The translations under genes and the position numbers were made by a program. The notes below the pieces were generated by a model. It was not told the DNA's origin and searched no databases. It worked only from the letters and a program-made list of their open reading frames with translations. Positions 1-10,904 of a stretch of 64,000 nucleotides of DNA are shown in pieces (within the stretch, counting starts at the first letter, position 1; every line of letters begins with the position of its first letter). The stretch is from NCBI GenBank assembly GCA_958510875.1, contig OY294068.1, forward strand, positions 161,236,388 to 161,300,387, written 5' to 3'. This DNA comes from Endomychus coccineus. Taxonomy: Eukaryota; Arthropoda; Insecta; Coleoptera; Endomychidae.

Positions 1-41
1 CTGACAGGTAGTGACATAATGTATTTTCTTCACGATGGTCA

Positions 42-93
42 CAGAATTTGCCAATTCTGAAATCAAATTCGATTACAGAATGCTGGAATTCTG
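42..93. repeat. Two short AGAAT/ATTCT dyads
   Basis: Two imperfect palindromes sit side by side. Bases 42-59 have CAGAATT arms around TGCC, and bases 76-93 have CAGAAT arms around six bases. The same AGAAT/ATTCT words recur in the hairpins at 341-491, so these may be the edge of one degraded foldback cluster. No coding content was seen. Confidence 0.4.
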
Positions 94-340
94 TCTTGAG
101 ATTGAAAAAATATTCTGCAATACCTCTGCCCCATGCAATTTAAATGTATTTAAATTCTCTCTCTTTTAAGAGAATAATATTCTCATATTTGTTAGCAATA
201 ATAACATTAGCCTTGACGCATTTGATTGTCATCGTGGTGGTAAAATTTGACTAAGTGTCAAAATTATTGCTGTCACGTTTCCATTTAAAAATATATATTT
301 AAAATCTTTGATCGTGGAGAAAGTATAGTCTGCTATTCGG

Positions 341-384
341 TTAGAATGAAAATTCGTGATGCTCGCATCGAATTTTCATTCTAA
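341..384. repeat. Perfect 16-bp inverted repeat (hairpin)
   Basis: TTAGAATGAAAATTCG at 341-356 is exactly repeated in inverted orientation at 369-384, with a 12-base loop. It directly precedes the larger foldback at 393-491. This is read directly from the sequence. A MITE remnant is the simplest explanation. Confidence 0.75.
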
Positions 385-392
385 TCTTGTTA

Positions 393-491
393 CAGAATAT
401 ACTATTCTATCACTAAAGGGGCTAATCACTCGGCTAAACAGTTTCTGATTGGCCGAAAGTAGTGATAGAATGTGATAGAATATACATTCTG
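393..491. repeat. Foldback element, AGAATA-type arms
   Basis: The left arm (393-415) contains CAGAATATAC and TATTCTATCACTA. The right arm (460-491) carries TAGTGATAGAAT and ATACATTCTG in inverted order, with an extra TGATAGAAT copy. The inner stem has ACTCGGCTAA near 428-437 opposite TTGGCCGAAAGT near 449-460. The layout of an outer dyad plus an inner stem with a CCGAA-type loop resembles the foldback at 17449-17570. Confidence 0.6.
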
Positions 492-605
492 ACACAGTCG
501 GGTTAGAATGATATTTTAATAATGAATCCGTAATCTTTTGCCAAATAAAACATAACTGTTTCGTAAAATTTGCAAAATCTGGTTTGAGAAAGTGTACTAA
601 CACGT

Positions 606-698
606 TTGGAATGTCATATCCCACACACGAGAACCGTAGCTCTCGCCTTCGGCTTGGGACTACAAACTTTCGCTCGTCTGGAATATGAGCCATTCCAA
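606..698. repeat. Foldback element related to the one at 17449-17570
   Basis: Arms at 606-631 and 673-698 both begin TTGGAATG when read outward-in and end near ACGAG. On the minus strand the loop side contains ACGAGCG, AAGTTTGT, AGCCGAAGGC and GAG in the same order as in the recombinase-linked foldback at 17449-17570. The two are therefore probably family members. An open frame crossing this region on the minus strand (693..376) runs through the hairpin arms and is not taken as a gene. Confidence 0.55.
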
Positions 699-709
699 TT
701 TTGTAGAAT

Positions 710-1430
710 AATACTATTCCTTCAACAACTATTTATGTACGTGAGTTTTGTAATACTAAGGTTTCGCATAGCTTGATGTGAAGAATTGGAAAGAATATTA
801 TTATCCAACAATTTAACGATCTTGATTCATGTCATACAAACTAATATTCATTTAAACTTTAGAGCTCAATCGACCTTATGTAATAAGTTTTTGGCGTCTC
901 AATTTGAAATAACAGTTTCAGAGGTTAATGTTCGAAACCACATTAGTGTTCCATATATAAAATAATACGTGACAGGAATAAGGCACATTAGGATCAGTGA
1001 GAGGTTTAATGACTGCTCATTCACAAAATAAGAGCCACATAGCTTCTTGTATTCTTTGGGAATGGCTTCTATAATTTCATTTATGGAACGTGTTCCTTTT
1101 AACTTCGCAGCACACATTCCATGCCTGTTGAGAAACAAAGAATTCATCAATCGAACTACTCCACATCTCATAGAAGTTGAAAATATTCATGACGTACTAC
1201 ATGTAAGTAAGGCTCTATTATAGTGCTCTAATACGAGTATAAGTGGGTAGAATTTCTATAGAAACGAATACCAGTAGATCCATCCATTATCATCGTATAT
1301 CGCATCAAATTCCTTTCATTTTTATTATCAATAATAGAGAGTGTGACCTATAGTTCACCATTAAGACCTAGATGTCCTATATTCGGAAAGTTGTGTAACT
1401 GCTACACACCAAATATTACTATAGAGCCCT
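710..1430. other. No recognised feature
   Basis: AT-rich sequence with only short open frames. I saw no domain, splice-bounded exon, terminal repeat or internal repeat that I could support. Confidence 0.5.
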
Positions 1431-1628
1431 TGAGTGTATCCACATATTGAAGGCTACGGTCGTAGCGACCTTGAGCTAATTGGAACATACCCAAATATGC
1501 AAATGTACAGAATAGGTCATCCTATACGCATTGATATCTGTACGAAAAATCGCTTAACATTCAAAATTCCTTTCCTAATAGATATCTATAGCGGCTTTAA
1601 AACTTGGTGGGACAGGTGTTGGCGGCAT

Positions 1629-2243
1629 TGCATCGAGCTAGATTTGCTCATATCCTAGTGATCGGAGGCAACTTGCGACTGTTAACGGTTTTAGGTCGAC
1701 AACATATGAGGTTTTGTCTGGGGTTCCACTAGGTTCCCATCTTGGTCCAATCCTCTTCAAATGGCTTGATATCTGTATTTAGATGTTATGAGGCATTACT
1801 ATTTGTAGATGATTTATTGAAATTCTCTCATGTATTAGGGGCGTTGCACTAGACTGGATTTCCTCATATCTGAGCGATCGGAGGGAATTTGCAACTTTCA
1901 ATGGTTTCAGATCGACAACATATGAGGTTTTATCTGGGGTTTCTCTAGGTTCCCATCTTGCTCCAATCGTGTTTAAATGGTCTGATATCTATATTTACAT
2001 ATTGTAAGGAATTTCCATTTGCAGATGACTTGAAACTCCTTATTAAAATTCTTTCAGCTGTTGGGAGCCTTGCAGTGAACTGGATTTCCTCATGTCTAAG
2101 CGATCGGATGCAATTTGGAACTCTCAACAGTTTTAGATCAACTATATTTAAGGTTTTATCAGAGGTTCTTCAAGGTTCACATATTGGTCCTATCCTCTTT
2201 AAAATACCTGATATTTGTATTTATATATTGTAAGGCATTTCTA
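1629..2243 (+). pseudogene. Three tandem copies of a LINE reverse-transcriptase fragment
   Basis: Units of about 216 and 226 bases start near 1639, 1855 and 2081. Each decodes, with frameshifts and stops, to part of a non-LTR reverse transcriptase: a WISSYLSDR segment, then a segment like SGVPLGSHLGPILFKW (the PQG-LGP-LLF block), then FADDLK (the catalytic box). In a normal reverse transcriptase this order occurs once. Here the sequence after FADDLK runs straight into the next WISS block, so the same stretch has been multiplied in place. No full ORF remains. The source is a Jockey/I-like LINE by motif style; the clade is uncertain. Confidence 0.65.
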
Positions 2244-2259
2244 TTTCTTTGATAACAAA

Positions 2260-3605
2260 GAAATGCAGGTTCATGCAATTCTCAATTTTTCAATACTCAT
2301 CTTATTTTAACCTTATACACCTCACTTGTTCGATGCCACTCAGATTACTGTTGTTCAATAAGGAGACCGTATTATTCTGTCCATATCAACCGACTAGAGG
2401 GAAGGACAAAAGAGGATGGTAAAATATATGATGTTCAAAGCAAACAATTTGGATAATGATCGCAGTCTTGAATATTTAGGTTTATATGAAGATATATTTA
2501 CCTTGATATCCTTTTATTTTATACCACTACTATTATACCCAGTTAGGAAGAAATTTTCAATGTTACGCGGTCGTGTAGAGTGGCCCATCATATATGTATA
2601 TGATGAAAAGACATACATAATGTGTCGTTCGACATTTACGAAAATCGTGATTATATAAATGACAGTCATTGTCGATGATTAATGTTTTATTTAATAATTT
2701 TTATTGCATGTTCTACGCCTTTGCTGCAGACACGTAGAACATTATTTATTCAAGTCCAAAACCCAACAATCTTGTGAAGTAAATTATTATTTTATTTGTT
2801 CCATAGATGAACACATAACGCTTCAGACTTTACAAGAATCCAATTATTTATTTGAAGGCTGTATTGAGGTCTCATGGAATTATCAAATATATCTATAAGA
2901 AACATTCCCATCTTGAAGGAATATAAAAAAATTTACGTCTTCCACTTATTCATCTGCTGCTAATCATTTGCAATATATTTTCGGTTCTTACGGATGAGAG
3001 AAGATAGTGAAATATGGGTAGCAGTTGAATAATTGTAGGTTGACATAATTATTCTAACAAAATCAATCAAGATCAATAGTATAGAAAATGAAGCGACTGG
3101 AATAAGACAATCTCAAACTAATTCCACTGACTAGATTATTTTTCTAACTACAACCGGAATATAATAATAATAGAGTTTGATAGTGTGAATTGAACAATAT
3201 CTGGATTTTCGGATTTCGTCAGTAGGACATGATTCCGTCGATACCATGATTTCTTCATTTCTTGTTATATACGTGAATCTGAATAATGGTATGCGATAAA
3301 ACGACAATTGACGTAAGTAAATTTAACAGTAACGCAAGTGAAAACCTTTTCTCAACGATCGGAAAACCATAAGTTTTAACCTCATAAAATAAGACATCAA
3401 ATCGTAGAATAATCTTAACTTTTCAGATATAGGCTCCTCGAAGCAATATTCATATTTATATGTCGAGTGTCTGCATCAAGATTGATAAAGCCTTGGTTGC
3501 GATCACGCAATAATTTTAAACCAAATAAAATATCAACATATGCCTGATAAAATAATATATTATTATTTTTTATATATAAATTCTTGGGAAATAGGTCACA
3601 CTGAC
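2260..3605. other. No recognised feature
   Basis: AT-rich sequence with several short open frames (for example 2416-2658 and 2704-2898) that show no recognisable domain. No strong repeats were seen by eye. Confidence 0.45.
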
Positions 3606-3606
3606 A

Positions 3607-4062
3607 CATACGCAAATATTTTCGCCTTTACGTACGTTTCGGTCTCTCAACCATCATCAGAAGACGTATTATGTCTAAAACGGGATTTCTCACAACTAAT
3701 TGTATCAGCACAAAGCGTTCTTAGTGCACCAATTTCAAATAAAAATTCCCATGTCGCCGAAACAAACAGAAACACGAATAATTGAAATTGTAACAAATTA
3801 ATGTATATGAAACGTATCAGGAATTCGCTGCGTAGCAATATTCTTATAATATACGAACACATGTCAACAAAATCTGTATACGACTGAAACCAAAAAATAT
3901 AACGCTCACATATCTACATTCGCACCAGATGTTGAAGATTCATGAGGTAATAGAAAAAGGTGGCAGACTTTATTAGAAATATTTTTATTTGAGCATTCTA
4001 CTTAAAATATAGTTTTAACATTATAAAGACGCATGTAGAAATTTGCAAGGGTTTTAATTAAT
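3607..4062 (-). repeat. Dispersed repeat C, copy 1 (inverted relative to 15755-16216)
   Basis: Read on the minus strand, this stretch matches 15755-16216 (plus strand) over roughly 430-450 bases at about 80 percent by eye. Shared stretches include the start GCCCTTGCAAAT, GTCTTTATAATGTTAAAA, TTTTTTGGTTTCAGTCGTAT and the 3' end CGTCTTCTGATGATGG. A 71-codon minus frame (3862..3647) ends in NTSSDDG, and parts of it are readable with frameshifts in the other copy. The terminal part forms a hammerhead-like motif. The ending CTGATGATGG-stem-CCGAAACG resembles the 3' regions of the Penelope-like copies in this window, so this may be a non-autonomous relative. Confidence 0.7.
3623..3666 (-). ncRNA. 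Hammerhead-ribozyme-like motif, copy 1
   Basis: Minus strand, in order: CGTCTT (stem I, 3666-3661), CTGATGA (3660-3654), one extra T, then stem II GGTT-GAGA-GACC. After that come GAA, stem III ACG-TA-CGT, a candidate cleavage base A at 3629, and AAGGCG (3628-3623). AAGGCG pairs with CGTCTT over six base pairs including one wobble. All core elements of a minimal type I hammerhead (CUGAUGA, GAAA, A15.1-U16.1, H17) are present. Short-stem-III type I hammerheads are known in Penelope-like retroelements. Whether it cleaves is unknown; the extra U before stem II and the two-base stem III loop are doubts. Confidence 0.6.
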
Positions 4063-4064
4063 TA

Positions 4065-4900
4065 ATTAGTATGAATCTGACTCAGTGACTGAATATCTGT
4101 CCTATGATTCACAGATTTGGAGTGACGTTTTATGTGAATCACCTTCAGAATAGATCTTTTGTAATAATTGGTTTCCTCCGTTAAAATATTAACATTCAAG
4201 TAATCGAATTGAAGGTTATGATCAAAGCAGTGTTTAGCAAGGAATTTTCTGAGTTTTTGTTCCTTGTACTATACTTATGGCCATACATTCGTTTTGGTAA
4301 ATATTGTTCAAAGATTCATGTATAAGTCCCGTCGCAATCTTAACAATTTAATTTGTATACTGTGTGGGTTTAATTATCTTTAGGTATTAAAGGTGTTAGA
4401 TTTGAGAAATATTTACCAACACAGCTAGTAGGTATATGCGCTACATTTATATCATACTTTTCTAATATTTATTCATTTTCTCTGAGGTCTCCGGAATATA
4501 TGGTAATGTTATAAAATTATCTGTATTACCGCTTATGTTATTTATATATGACGTGCCTTTGAAGATTTTGTTTATTCTTTTTTTAATGATGGGATTGAAA
4601 AATGTTTTCGGCTAGCCATTCATTTCCAGTGTATAACGAACAATTTTTAAATTTTTGGGACGGTCCCCTGGTTGAGACAATTCAACCGCGCGAGTTGTTC
4701 CTTTGTTGTTAAAATATATAGAGCAAATTGGAGCGTAAGTGATGGTTAATCAATTAAATTTGTCATATTGGCTACTATCTAGTAACGTGATTCACATTTG
4801 AAAATACGTGGGTCCTAAATTTTCTATATATTTATTTCATTAATCACCAAGCAGTGGAAATCATTGGGGCAGATTTTGATATTTCTCTATTAGACTGTGC
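4065..4900. other. No recognised feature
   Basis: AT-rich, low coding density. It ends where LINE-like reading frames begin near 4930. Nothing else can be supported. Confidence 0.45.
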
Positions 4901-4929
4901 ACTAAGACATGCATTGTACCTGTGGTGAA

Positions 4930-6655
4930 CTCAGATAGGGTGAATGGGAAATATTGATGCTGTCATCATCTCATGTTTCCTTATTAATGCATACAACAGC
5001 TTTGGCACCGTTGGTTCATCTTGTGAATAATGTTTTGGTGAGAGGCGGATTCCCGGAACATTTAAAACTGGCTTTGGTTACTACTGTTTTTAGAAGTGGT
5101 GATATTAATGATCTAAAAAACTATCGCCCAATTAGCTTATTGTCAGTTTTTTCGAAGATAATTGAATATGTATCCTCGAATATTTCATTTCTGAGGATTT
5201 ATCTGATGTAAACCTGCATGGATTCATGAGAGGCAAAAGCGTTGAAACTGCTTTATTTGAATACATGAACGATATATTCATGGCCCTAGATTCCGAGAGG
5301 GTGTCTTGTGAAATTTCCCTGGATCCAACTAGGGCTTATGAACTGATGAATCTCGACATTTAAGCATCAAAGTTGAATAGCTATGACGTGAGAGGAACAT
5401 CTCTAAAGCTAATACAATCTTCTTTATAAAACAGTAAACAATATGTCTGAATCACTGAGGATAATAAGAAATATTCGTCATCAGTGAAAACTATGTGCCA
5501 GGGAATTCCACAGGGTAGCGTTCTTGGGTCATTATTATTTAATATTTATATAAATGATCTTTTAAGCATCTTGAATTTCACACCTCATAAAATTGGGAAC
5601 TATGCAGACGATACCTCTTTGCTTGTTATTGTCGACAGTTTTGATAAATTGGAACAAGAAATAAGTGATGTAATGTCAAGAGTTAAAATGTGGTTGAAAA
5701 TGAATTGTTTGATTCTAAATGAAACTAAAACTCAATAAATAGTGTTAATTGCAAATAAAAATCATCAAAATCCAAACTCAATTTCTATTAATAACAGTAA
5801 AGTAATGTTGAGCATTAGTGTAAAAAGATTGGGAATTATTATTCATGATATATTACGCTGGTCCGCTGATATTAATACTTTGAGTAGGAAATTGAATATC
5901 ATCAGCTATAGTATTAGAATTCTCTAGAGGTATCTAGATACGGCAGTTCTCAAATCTGTGTATCAAAGTTGTTTTGTTTCACGTGTAACGTTTGGTATTA
6001 TAATTTGGGGTATATCTGGTGATCTGGAAAGAATTTTTGTAATCCAGAAACAAGTTGTTCCGACAATATTCAATATGAAGTTCAAGGAAAGTTGTCGAGA
6101 CATTTTCAAGCGAAATAATTTGTTGACAGTAACAGGGATATACATTTATGATTGTTTAATATTTAACTTTAAATATAAACCGAAGTTTAGTCAGAGTGTA
6201 CCATCACATGAGTATACCAATAGAAGTAGGGATTATGTATATCCTATACACAGGTTAACATTGTTTGAAAGAGGACCGTTTTACATGTCACTCAGACTAT
6301 ATAATCAGTTGCCTAATACCTTAAGGTGCATAGATAATGCACTGTTTAAGAGAGAGTTATTTAGGTATTTAGTAGAGACAGAACCGTACAATTTGAGGAA
6401 GTTCTTTCGATAATAATTGTCTTATGTAATAATTAATGTAAATGTGATAAGTAGCTTATGTGGGTATGCATATAACATTTTCTGGTTATTAAGGAAGTGT
6501 AATATCTTATGTTTTCCTTTTGATGTATTGTTAATATACGGTTATTTGTGCGACGTGTTTCAACCCTGTCGTTATGTTTTAGGATTGATATCTAAATTGT
6601 AACTTCTGGTAGTTTGAAATAAAGATTTTTGAATATGAATATTTAGTGGTAGAGG
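4930..6655 (+). pseudogene. Decayed LINE (Jockey/CR1-like reverse transcriptase), 3' part
   Basis: Successive frames encode an ordered non-LTR reverse transcriptase. The first part (4954-5211) has FPEHLKLALVT and NYRPISLLSVFSKIIE. The middle (5212-5480), with stops, reads a HGF-R-GKSVETAL block. The next (5484-5738) has CQGIPQGSVLGSLLFNIYI and the catalytic YADDTSLL. The tail (5742-6413) has the thumb and C-terminal region, including FGIIIWG. At least five frame breaks or stops separate these blocks. The 5' end (endonuclease and ORF1) is missing, as expected for 5' truncation during target-primed reverse transcription. An AATAAA at about 6618 lies near the probable 3' end. Not functional. Confidence 0.85.
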
Positions 6656-6659
6656 GACA

Positions 6660-7658
6660 ATCACATATTTGTTTAATAGGCCTAGATTCGAGATGATAAT
6701 GTATAATGTATAGATGAGACTGTGATTGAATTTCTGGTTGAATTACCGTTCACCATCATGTGTTATTACTAGTAAGAACATTGCCATGTTATTCAGTGAA
6801 TACGACCAGAAAAAGTCCTGTTAGCAAAAAATATTACCTGGAAGGAGTTACTCATATTTTATTAAATTATAGTAGGCATTAGTATTAAAACGGTATTTTC
6901 AATTTTTTTTCTCATATTCCAATGAAAAATTCAGTAGATGGTTGCGAATTACATTTTTTATCCAGAGATGTTTATGAACATCCATATTCAACTTGTTTTA
7001 GGATAGACATACACAAACAAAGATATCTGCTCGAACACTGTCACTCAACACAAAACAATTGCGAACAAAATCGATATAACTAACGTAATAGCTGCAGCAA
7101 ATGTTGTTAAAACTTAGAAAACAAAGAACGTGGACACCGACACGACGTCTGAAAACCAACTGTTGGTTCGCGCAACCGTTTTCAGAGAATTGCTTCACAA
7201 CTCGACTCGGCGTCCATCGATCTTACGCACAGCTGAATGGAAGCTCGTAAGCAGATTTTGAGGCAATTGTGCCTCTGCGTATTTTGCTTCCAGGAAATGC
7301 AATCTGATTTCACTCCTAATCGAGCACAAATCTGGAAAAGGTCTAGAATGTTCAATTCGTTGAAGTTATATCTCAATTCAATCTTTGCTATGTTGCTGTT
7401 GAGATTTCTGATACTGTACCTTATTGATATCGTTTTTAGTTCTAGTTTTCATCTCTATATATCACTCTTCCAATCAAAACATTATTTCTCCATTTACAAC
7501 TTTCTAAAGTTAGAAGGTTAACCTCATATTGACATAAAAACTTGTAAAATTCAATTACTCCCCTTGATATTATAATGATTGATAATAATACGAACTAAAA
7601 AAATGTCCTAGATTTTCGTGGAAATGTTCGTTTTACGATTATGTGAATCAATCCAAAC
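6660..7658. other. No recognised feature
   Basis: AT-rich unique-looking sequence between a LINE 3' end and a Tc1-like element. Two overlapping open frames on opposite strands (7182-7521) have no recognisable domain. Confidence 0.45.
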
Positions 7659-7660
7659 TA

Positions 7661-9067
7661 CACACAACGTTAAAAGTCTTGAACCCCCTATATCAAACGA
7701 TTTGATTGAGTCCGATTATTTTTCTTACTGTGGTGAAAAGTAACATGTACTTAAGGTATGAAAAAGACAAAAAAGAGATGTCAGTAATGTATCCTGACCT
7801 TATTATCAATGTTTTGACAGCAGTGGCAGTGAAAGCAAATTCAACCAAGTGACTAGTGTATTAATTTCTTTTGATTTTTTGGATTTATGAAATTTCTGCG
7901 TTTAATCGAGCAAGAATTACTGCTTTACACGATGGAAGGCACTCCAATCATCTGTTGTGCAAATAGTTCACAGGTACCAAGAATTCGATACAGTAGAAAA
8001 CAGACCACGTAGTGGACGTCCTCGAGTGTCTAACGGAAGAGAAGATCGCTAGTTGGTGCAATATGTTCGCAGACACCGCACAGCTTCAGCTTCAGCTCTC
8101 AGAAGCCACTTCCAGAGTACGTTTCGTCGTGTTATATCGACACCCACAGTCAGAAGATGACTCCATCATGCAAATTTACGTGCTAGAAGACCATTACGGG
8201 TCCCCACTCTACTTCCAAGACATCGTGTAGTCCGTCTCCGATGGGCGCAAGAGCACAGGGGTTGGCTTTTACAGCAGTGAAGGTGAGTGTTATCCACAGA
8301 CGAAACCAGATTTAGACTGGTGGATGATGACAATCGGCAAATAGTCTGGAGAGAACCAGGTCGTCAACAACGAATTAATTTTCCACGAGAAGTTGCTCCA
8401 TATCAAGGGGGTACTATAATGTTTTGGGGAGGAACAATGCTTAATCGCCGCACCCCATTGATCCACATTCTAAAGAATATGACCATCCAAATTTACGTCG
8501 AACAGGTTATTACGCCCATTATCTATCCCATACGTAACGAATTAGGCGGAAATGTTGTGTTTATGGACGACAACGCCCGATCACATCGCGCAAGAAGGGT
8601 GCAGGATACACTTCAAGCAGGACATATCAATGGATTGGAATCTGATTAGAAACATGTGTGATTACATAAGTAAAGCGATTCAGAATCGAATTAACCCACC
8701 TCAGACTGCAAATGAGTTAGTCGTCGCGGGGGTAGAGGGATGGAACAATATTCCACAAGACACTATAAACCGCTTGATTATTTCAATGCACAGACGTGTC
8801 AACATGTTATTCCAACGTGGAGGAGGTCATACCGACTATTAGTCAGTGTACAACATGTTCCACTACTTTCATATTCAATAATGTTTTTCAACAAATTCAC
8901 ACATTTCTTACTTTTTAATTTTCTAAGTATCCCAGCTTGTGCAAAATAATCCTTTCACAAGAAATAGATTGAGCAAACAATATACTTTGATAGATATCTT
9001 TTGTTTTTCTAACAAAACATTTCATTAACAAGACTGAATGGGGGGCCAACACTTTTGAGGTTTAGTG
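7661..9067 (+). mobile_element. Tc1/mariner-superfamily DNA transposon (Tc1-like), degenerate
   Basis: The ends form imperfect terminal inverted repeats. The left end starts CACACAACGTTAAAAGTC, and the right end read inward starts CACTAAACCTCAAAAGTG. Both continue to TTG followed by a run of C. TA dinucleotides flank the element at 7659-7660 and 9068-9069, the expected target duplication for this superfamily. The 1.4-kb size and single internal transposase frame fit a Tc1-like element. The TIRs match over roughly 20 of 30 bases, consistent with age. Confidence 0.8.
7887..8842 (+). pseudogene. Tc1-like transposase, broken
   Basis: Shifting frames give the N-terminal helix-turn-helix and linker, with a VENRPRSGRPRV motif near 8000 that is typical of the Tc1 DNA-binding region. 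The catalytic domain is in 8287-8649: STDETRFRL (first Asp region) and VVFMDDNARSHRARRVQ (second Asp). The frame then jumps and DWNLIRNMCDYISKAIQ (8628-8690) follows, corresponding to the usual DLNPIENVWD. The stretch of about ten residues between these blocks is shortened. There is at least one in-frame stop near 8050 and several frameshifts. It cannot encode an active transposase. Confidence 0.8.
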
Positions 9068-9079
9068 TATTCTTGAGAT

Positions 9080-9225
9080 TGTTCGTGTGTGCGTGTGTGA
9101 GTGTGCGCATGCGGGTGTGTAACCCCCTGTGGAGACAATTGTCCGGTTCCTATTGGTAGAACGGGTTTCAAATTTTGCAGATGGTTTCAAAGTGATGAAA
9201 ATATAAACTGTATTGTTTTTGGTGT
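9080..9225 (+). repeat. Dispersed repeat D, copy 1 (GT-rich start)
   Basis: A GTGTGTGCGTGTGTG-rich start is followed by TGGAGACAATTGTCCGGTTCC and TTTTGCAGATGGTTTCAAAG. The minus strand of 63965-63835 carries the same order (TGGAGACGATTTCGCCGTTCC-like, then CTGCAGATCGCTTCAAG) at roughly 70 percent by eye. It is part of an unclassified repeat family. Confidence 0.5.
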
Positions 9226-9284
9226 GTTAGCCTTTCGTGAGTGGTTTCTTTCATACTTTGACTACACGGGACGGCAAACAATAA

Positions 9285-10165
9285 TGTTCGAAGAACATCG
9301 TGTGAGCCAGCGGTGGTGGAATGTTGGAAGAAGAGATAGGCATTCAAATTTATCTTGAAGGTTTGGAGGTTATAGGCATAGGGAACGACCTCACTGGGTA
9401 TAGAGTTCCACAACTTTGATGTTTCATAAAAATATCAAGTCTGATACGAGGAAGTTCGGCAGGTCTCGGGCTTGACAATGAAGGGGTGACTAGTTTGAGC
9501 TCGTCTAGTCCGCCTATCTGGAATCTTTCGTGGTGGAACTACAGGCGGGATTTCTGATGAACAGCGATCATGGAAGTATCTAATATCTATAGAAAAGGAA
9601 GAGCTCTCCCACCTTTCTATGATGTTCTGGAGAGGTCAATGAACTCGTAAGTGTGACATCATCAATCAAACAAATAACTCTCTCCCGGATAGAATCCGAG
9701 AGCTTCAGCGTCTGTTTAGGAACCAAACTCCAAAGATGAGAACAGTGTTGTATATGTATTGTATTGGCAATTTATAATTCACTTTGATACTGTATCTCAA
9801 CATGTATGATAAAATTATGAATCGGTTCGTAATCTACACATGACAGACAGTACTCCAGGACAGTTCGAATCTGTGCTTTGTAGATTATGAGGAGCTGCTG
9901 AAATGTAAAGTAGCTCTTGGCACAGAATAGAAAACCAAGTTTTTGTGGAGCGGTTTTCGCAATGGACCTCACATGATAGTCCCATGAGAGGGTGCTGTTG
10001 GAAATGATCTCGAGCTTGGTTATGGGAGACTTCGTAGGAAGTTGACATCATCGTATTAGGGATTGTAGGATCCGCCTTCCTGGAGAAGCTTGAGTTTTGG
10101 TTGCACTAAACTCTACTAGACTATCAGATCCCCATTTCAAAATCTTGGGACTTCTATCTTTTGAA
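9285..10165 (-). pseudogene. LINE family E, C-terminal part of ORF2 (copy 1)
   Basis: Minus-strand frames in order from 10165 down: LVEFSATKTQAS; then RSIAKTAPQKLGFLFCAKSYF and QQLLIIYKAQIRTVLEYC, a thumb/C-terminal segment typical of non-LTR reverse transcriptases; then WNSIPSEVVPYAYNLQTFK near 9410-9350, the usual C-terminus. Frameshifts separate the blocks. The palm with YADD is absent, so only the 3' portion remains. The same family recurs at 26840-27010 and 30740-31360, all on the minus strand. Confidence 0.75.
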
Positions 10166-10272
10166 ATGAATCTGTAGTATTTTATTGAACAATCATAACA
10201 ACTAGGTTCCCTAATTTCTAGCGGTACACCCCCGCCAAACGACAATTCTTCTTTTGGAAGATATCTCAAATA

Positions 10273-10795
10273 CCCAACCCTCTGTACTTTTCCTCCTTAC
10301 ACCCCTTTATACTACGCAATAATATTCAGTACTAACCGCCCTCCCCCTTCGCCCAGTGACAGTTGACTTACGGGGACCTCGCGATCTACCACCCGTCTTA
10401 CATTGAAGTGTTTTGTCCCAGTTCGTAACCTCGAACTTCAGTGGCCCATCCGGTCAACCAACATTACTCTTCCGATTGTTTCTGGCAAATCTATAGTCTA
10501 GTCCCTGTCGAACGATACCATCATCCTTCCCTCTGTTGATCAAGTACAGTGTTTTGTCTCAGTTCGTCAACTTGTTTCATTGTTTATCTGGCAAATATAG
10601 TCTTACTTCTTCCAAATGATTCCTCAACCATCCCTCTACCCTCTGAACTTTTCTCCTTGACATTTACACTACACGATAATATTCAGTGCTAACCGTCCTC
10701 GCTTTTCGCCCAGTGTCAGTTCTAGGCGACCTATCGGTCTACCATCCGCCATACATGAATCAGTGTTTGGTCTCAGTTTGTATCTTCAAACTCCA
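10273..10795. repeat. Degenerate tandem repeat, about 361-bp unit
   Basis: A block starting CCCTCTGTACTTTTC at 10278 recurs as CCCTCTGAACTTTTC at 10639. Both are followed by AATATTCAGT, CTAACCG, CGCCCAGTG, a CAGTT box, GATCTACCA or GGTCTACCA, and a CAGTTCGTA-type box. A partial extra copy (TTGTTT-CTGGCAAAT, ATAGTCT) occurs at 10477 and 10577. This is decayed tandem duplication with no coding content. Confidence 0.6.
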
Positions 10796-10900
10796 GTTGC
10801 CCACCCCTACCAAACTACATACAATTTTTGACTGAAGAGTTACCAAAAACACTAATAATTGAAAAGGAAAGCTACTTAGTTTGGTCGGGGTGGGCAAATG
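10794..10900. repeat. Inverted repeat, 24-bp arms
   Basis: Bases 10794-10817 (containing TTGCCCACCCC and CCAAACTA) are repeated inverted at 10877-10900 with 22 of 24 matches. The spacer is 59 bases. It abuts the tandem repeat and could be the terminal inverted repeats of a short MITE. Confidence 0.65.
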
Positions 10901-10904
10901 AAAA

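Noticed and set aside
376..693. 105-codon minus-strand open frame
   Set aside because: It runs through two foldback hairpins and shows no domain; the arms explain it.
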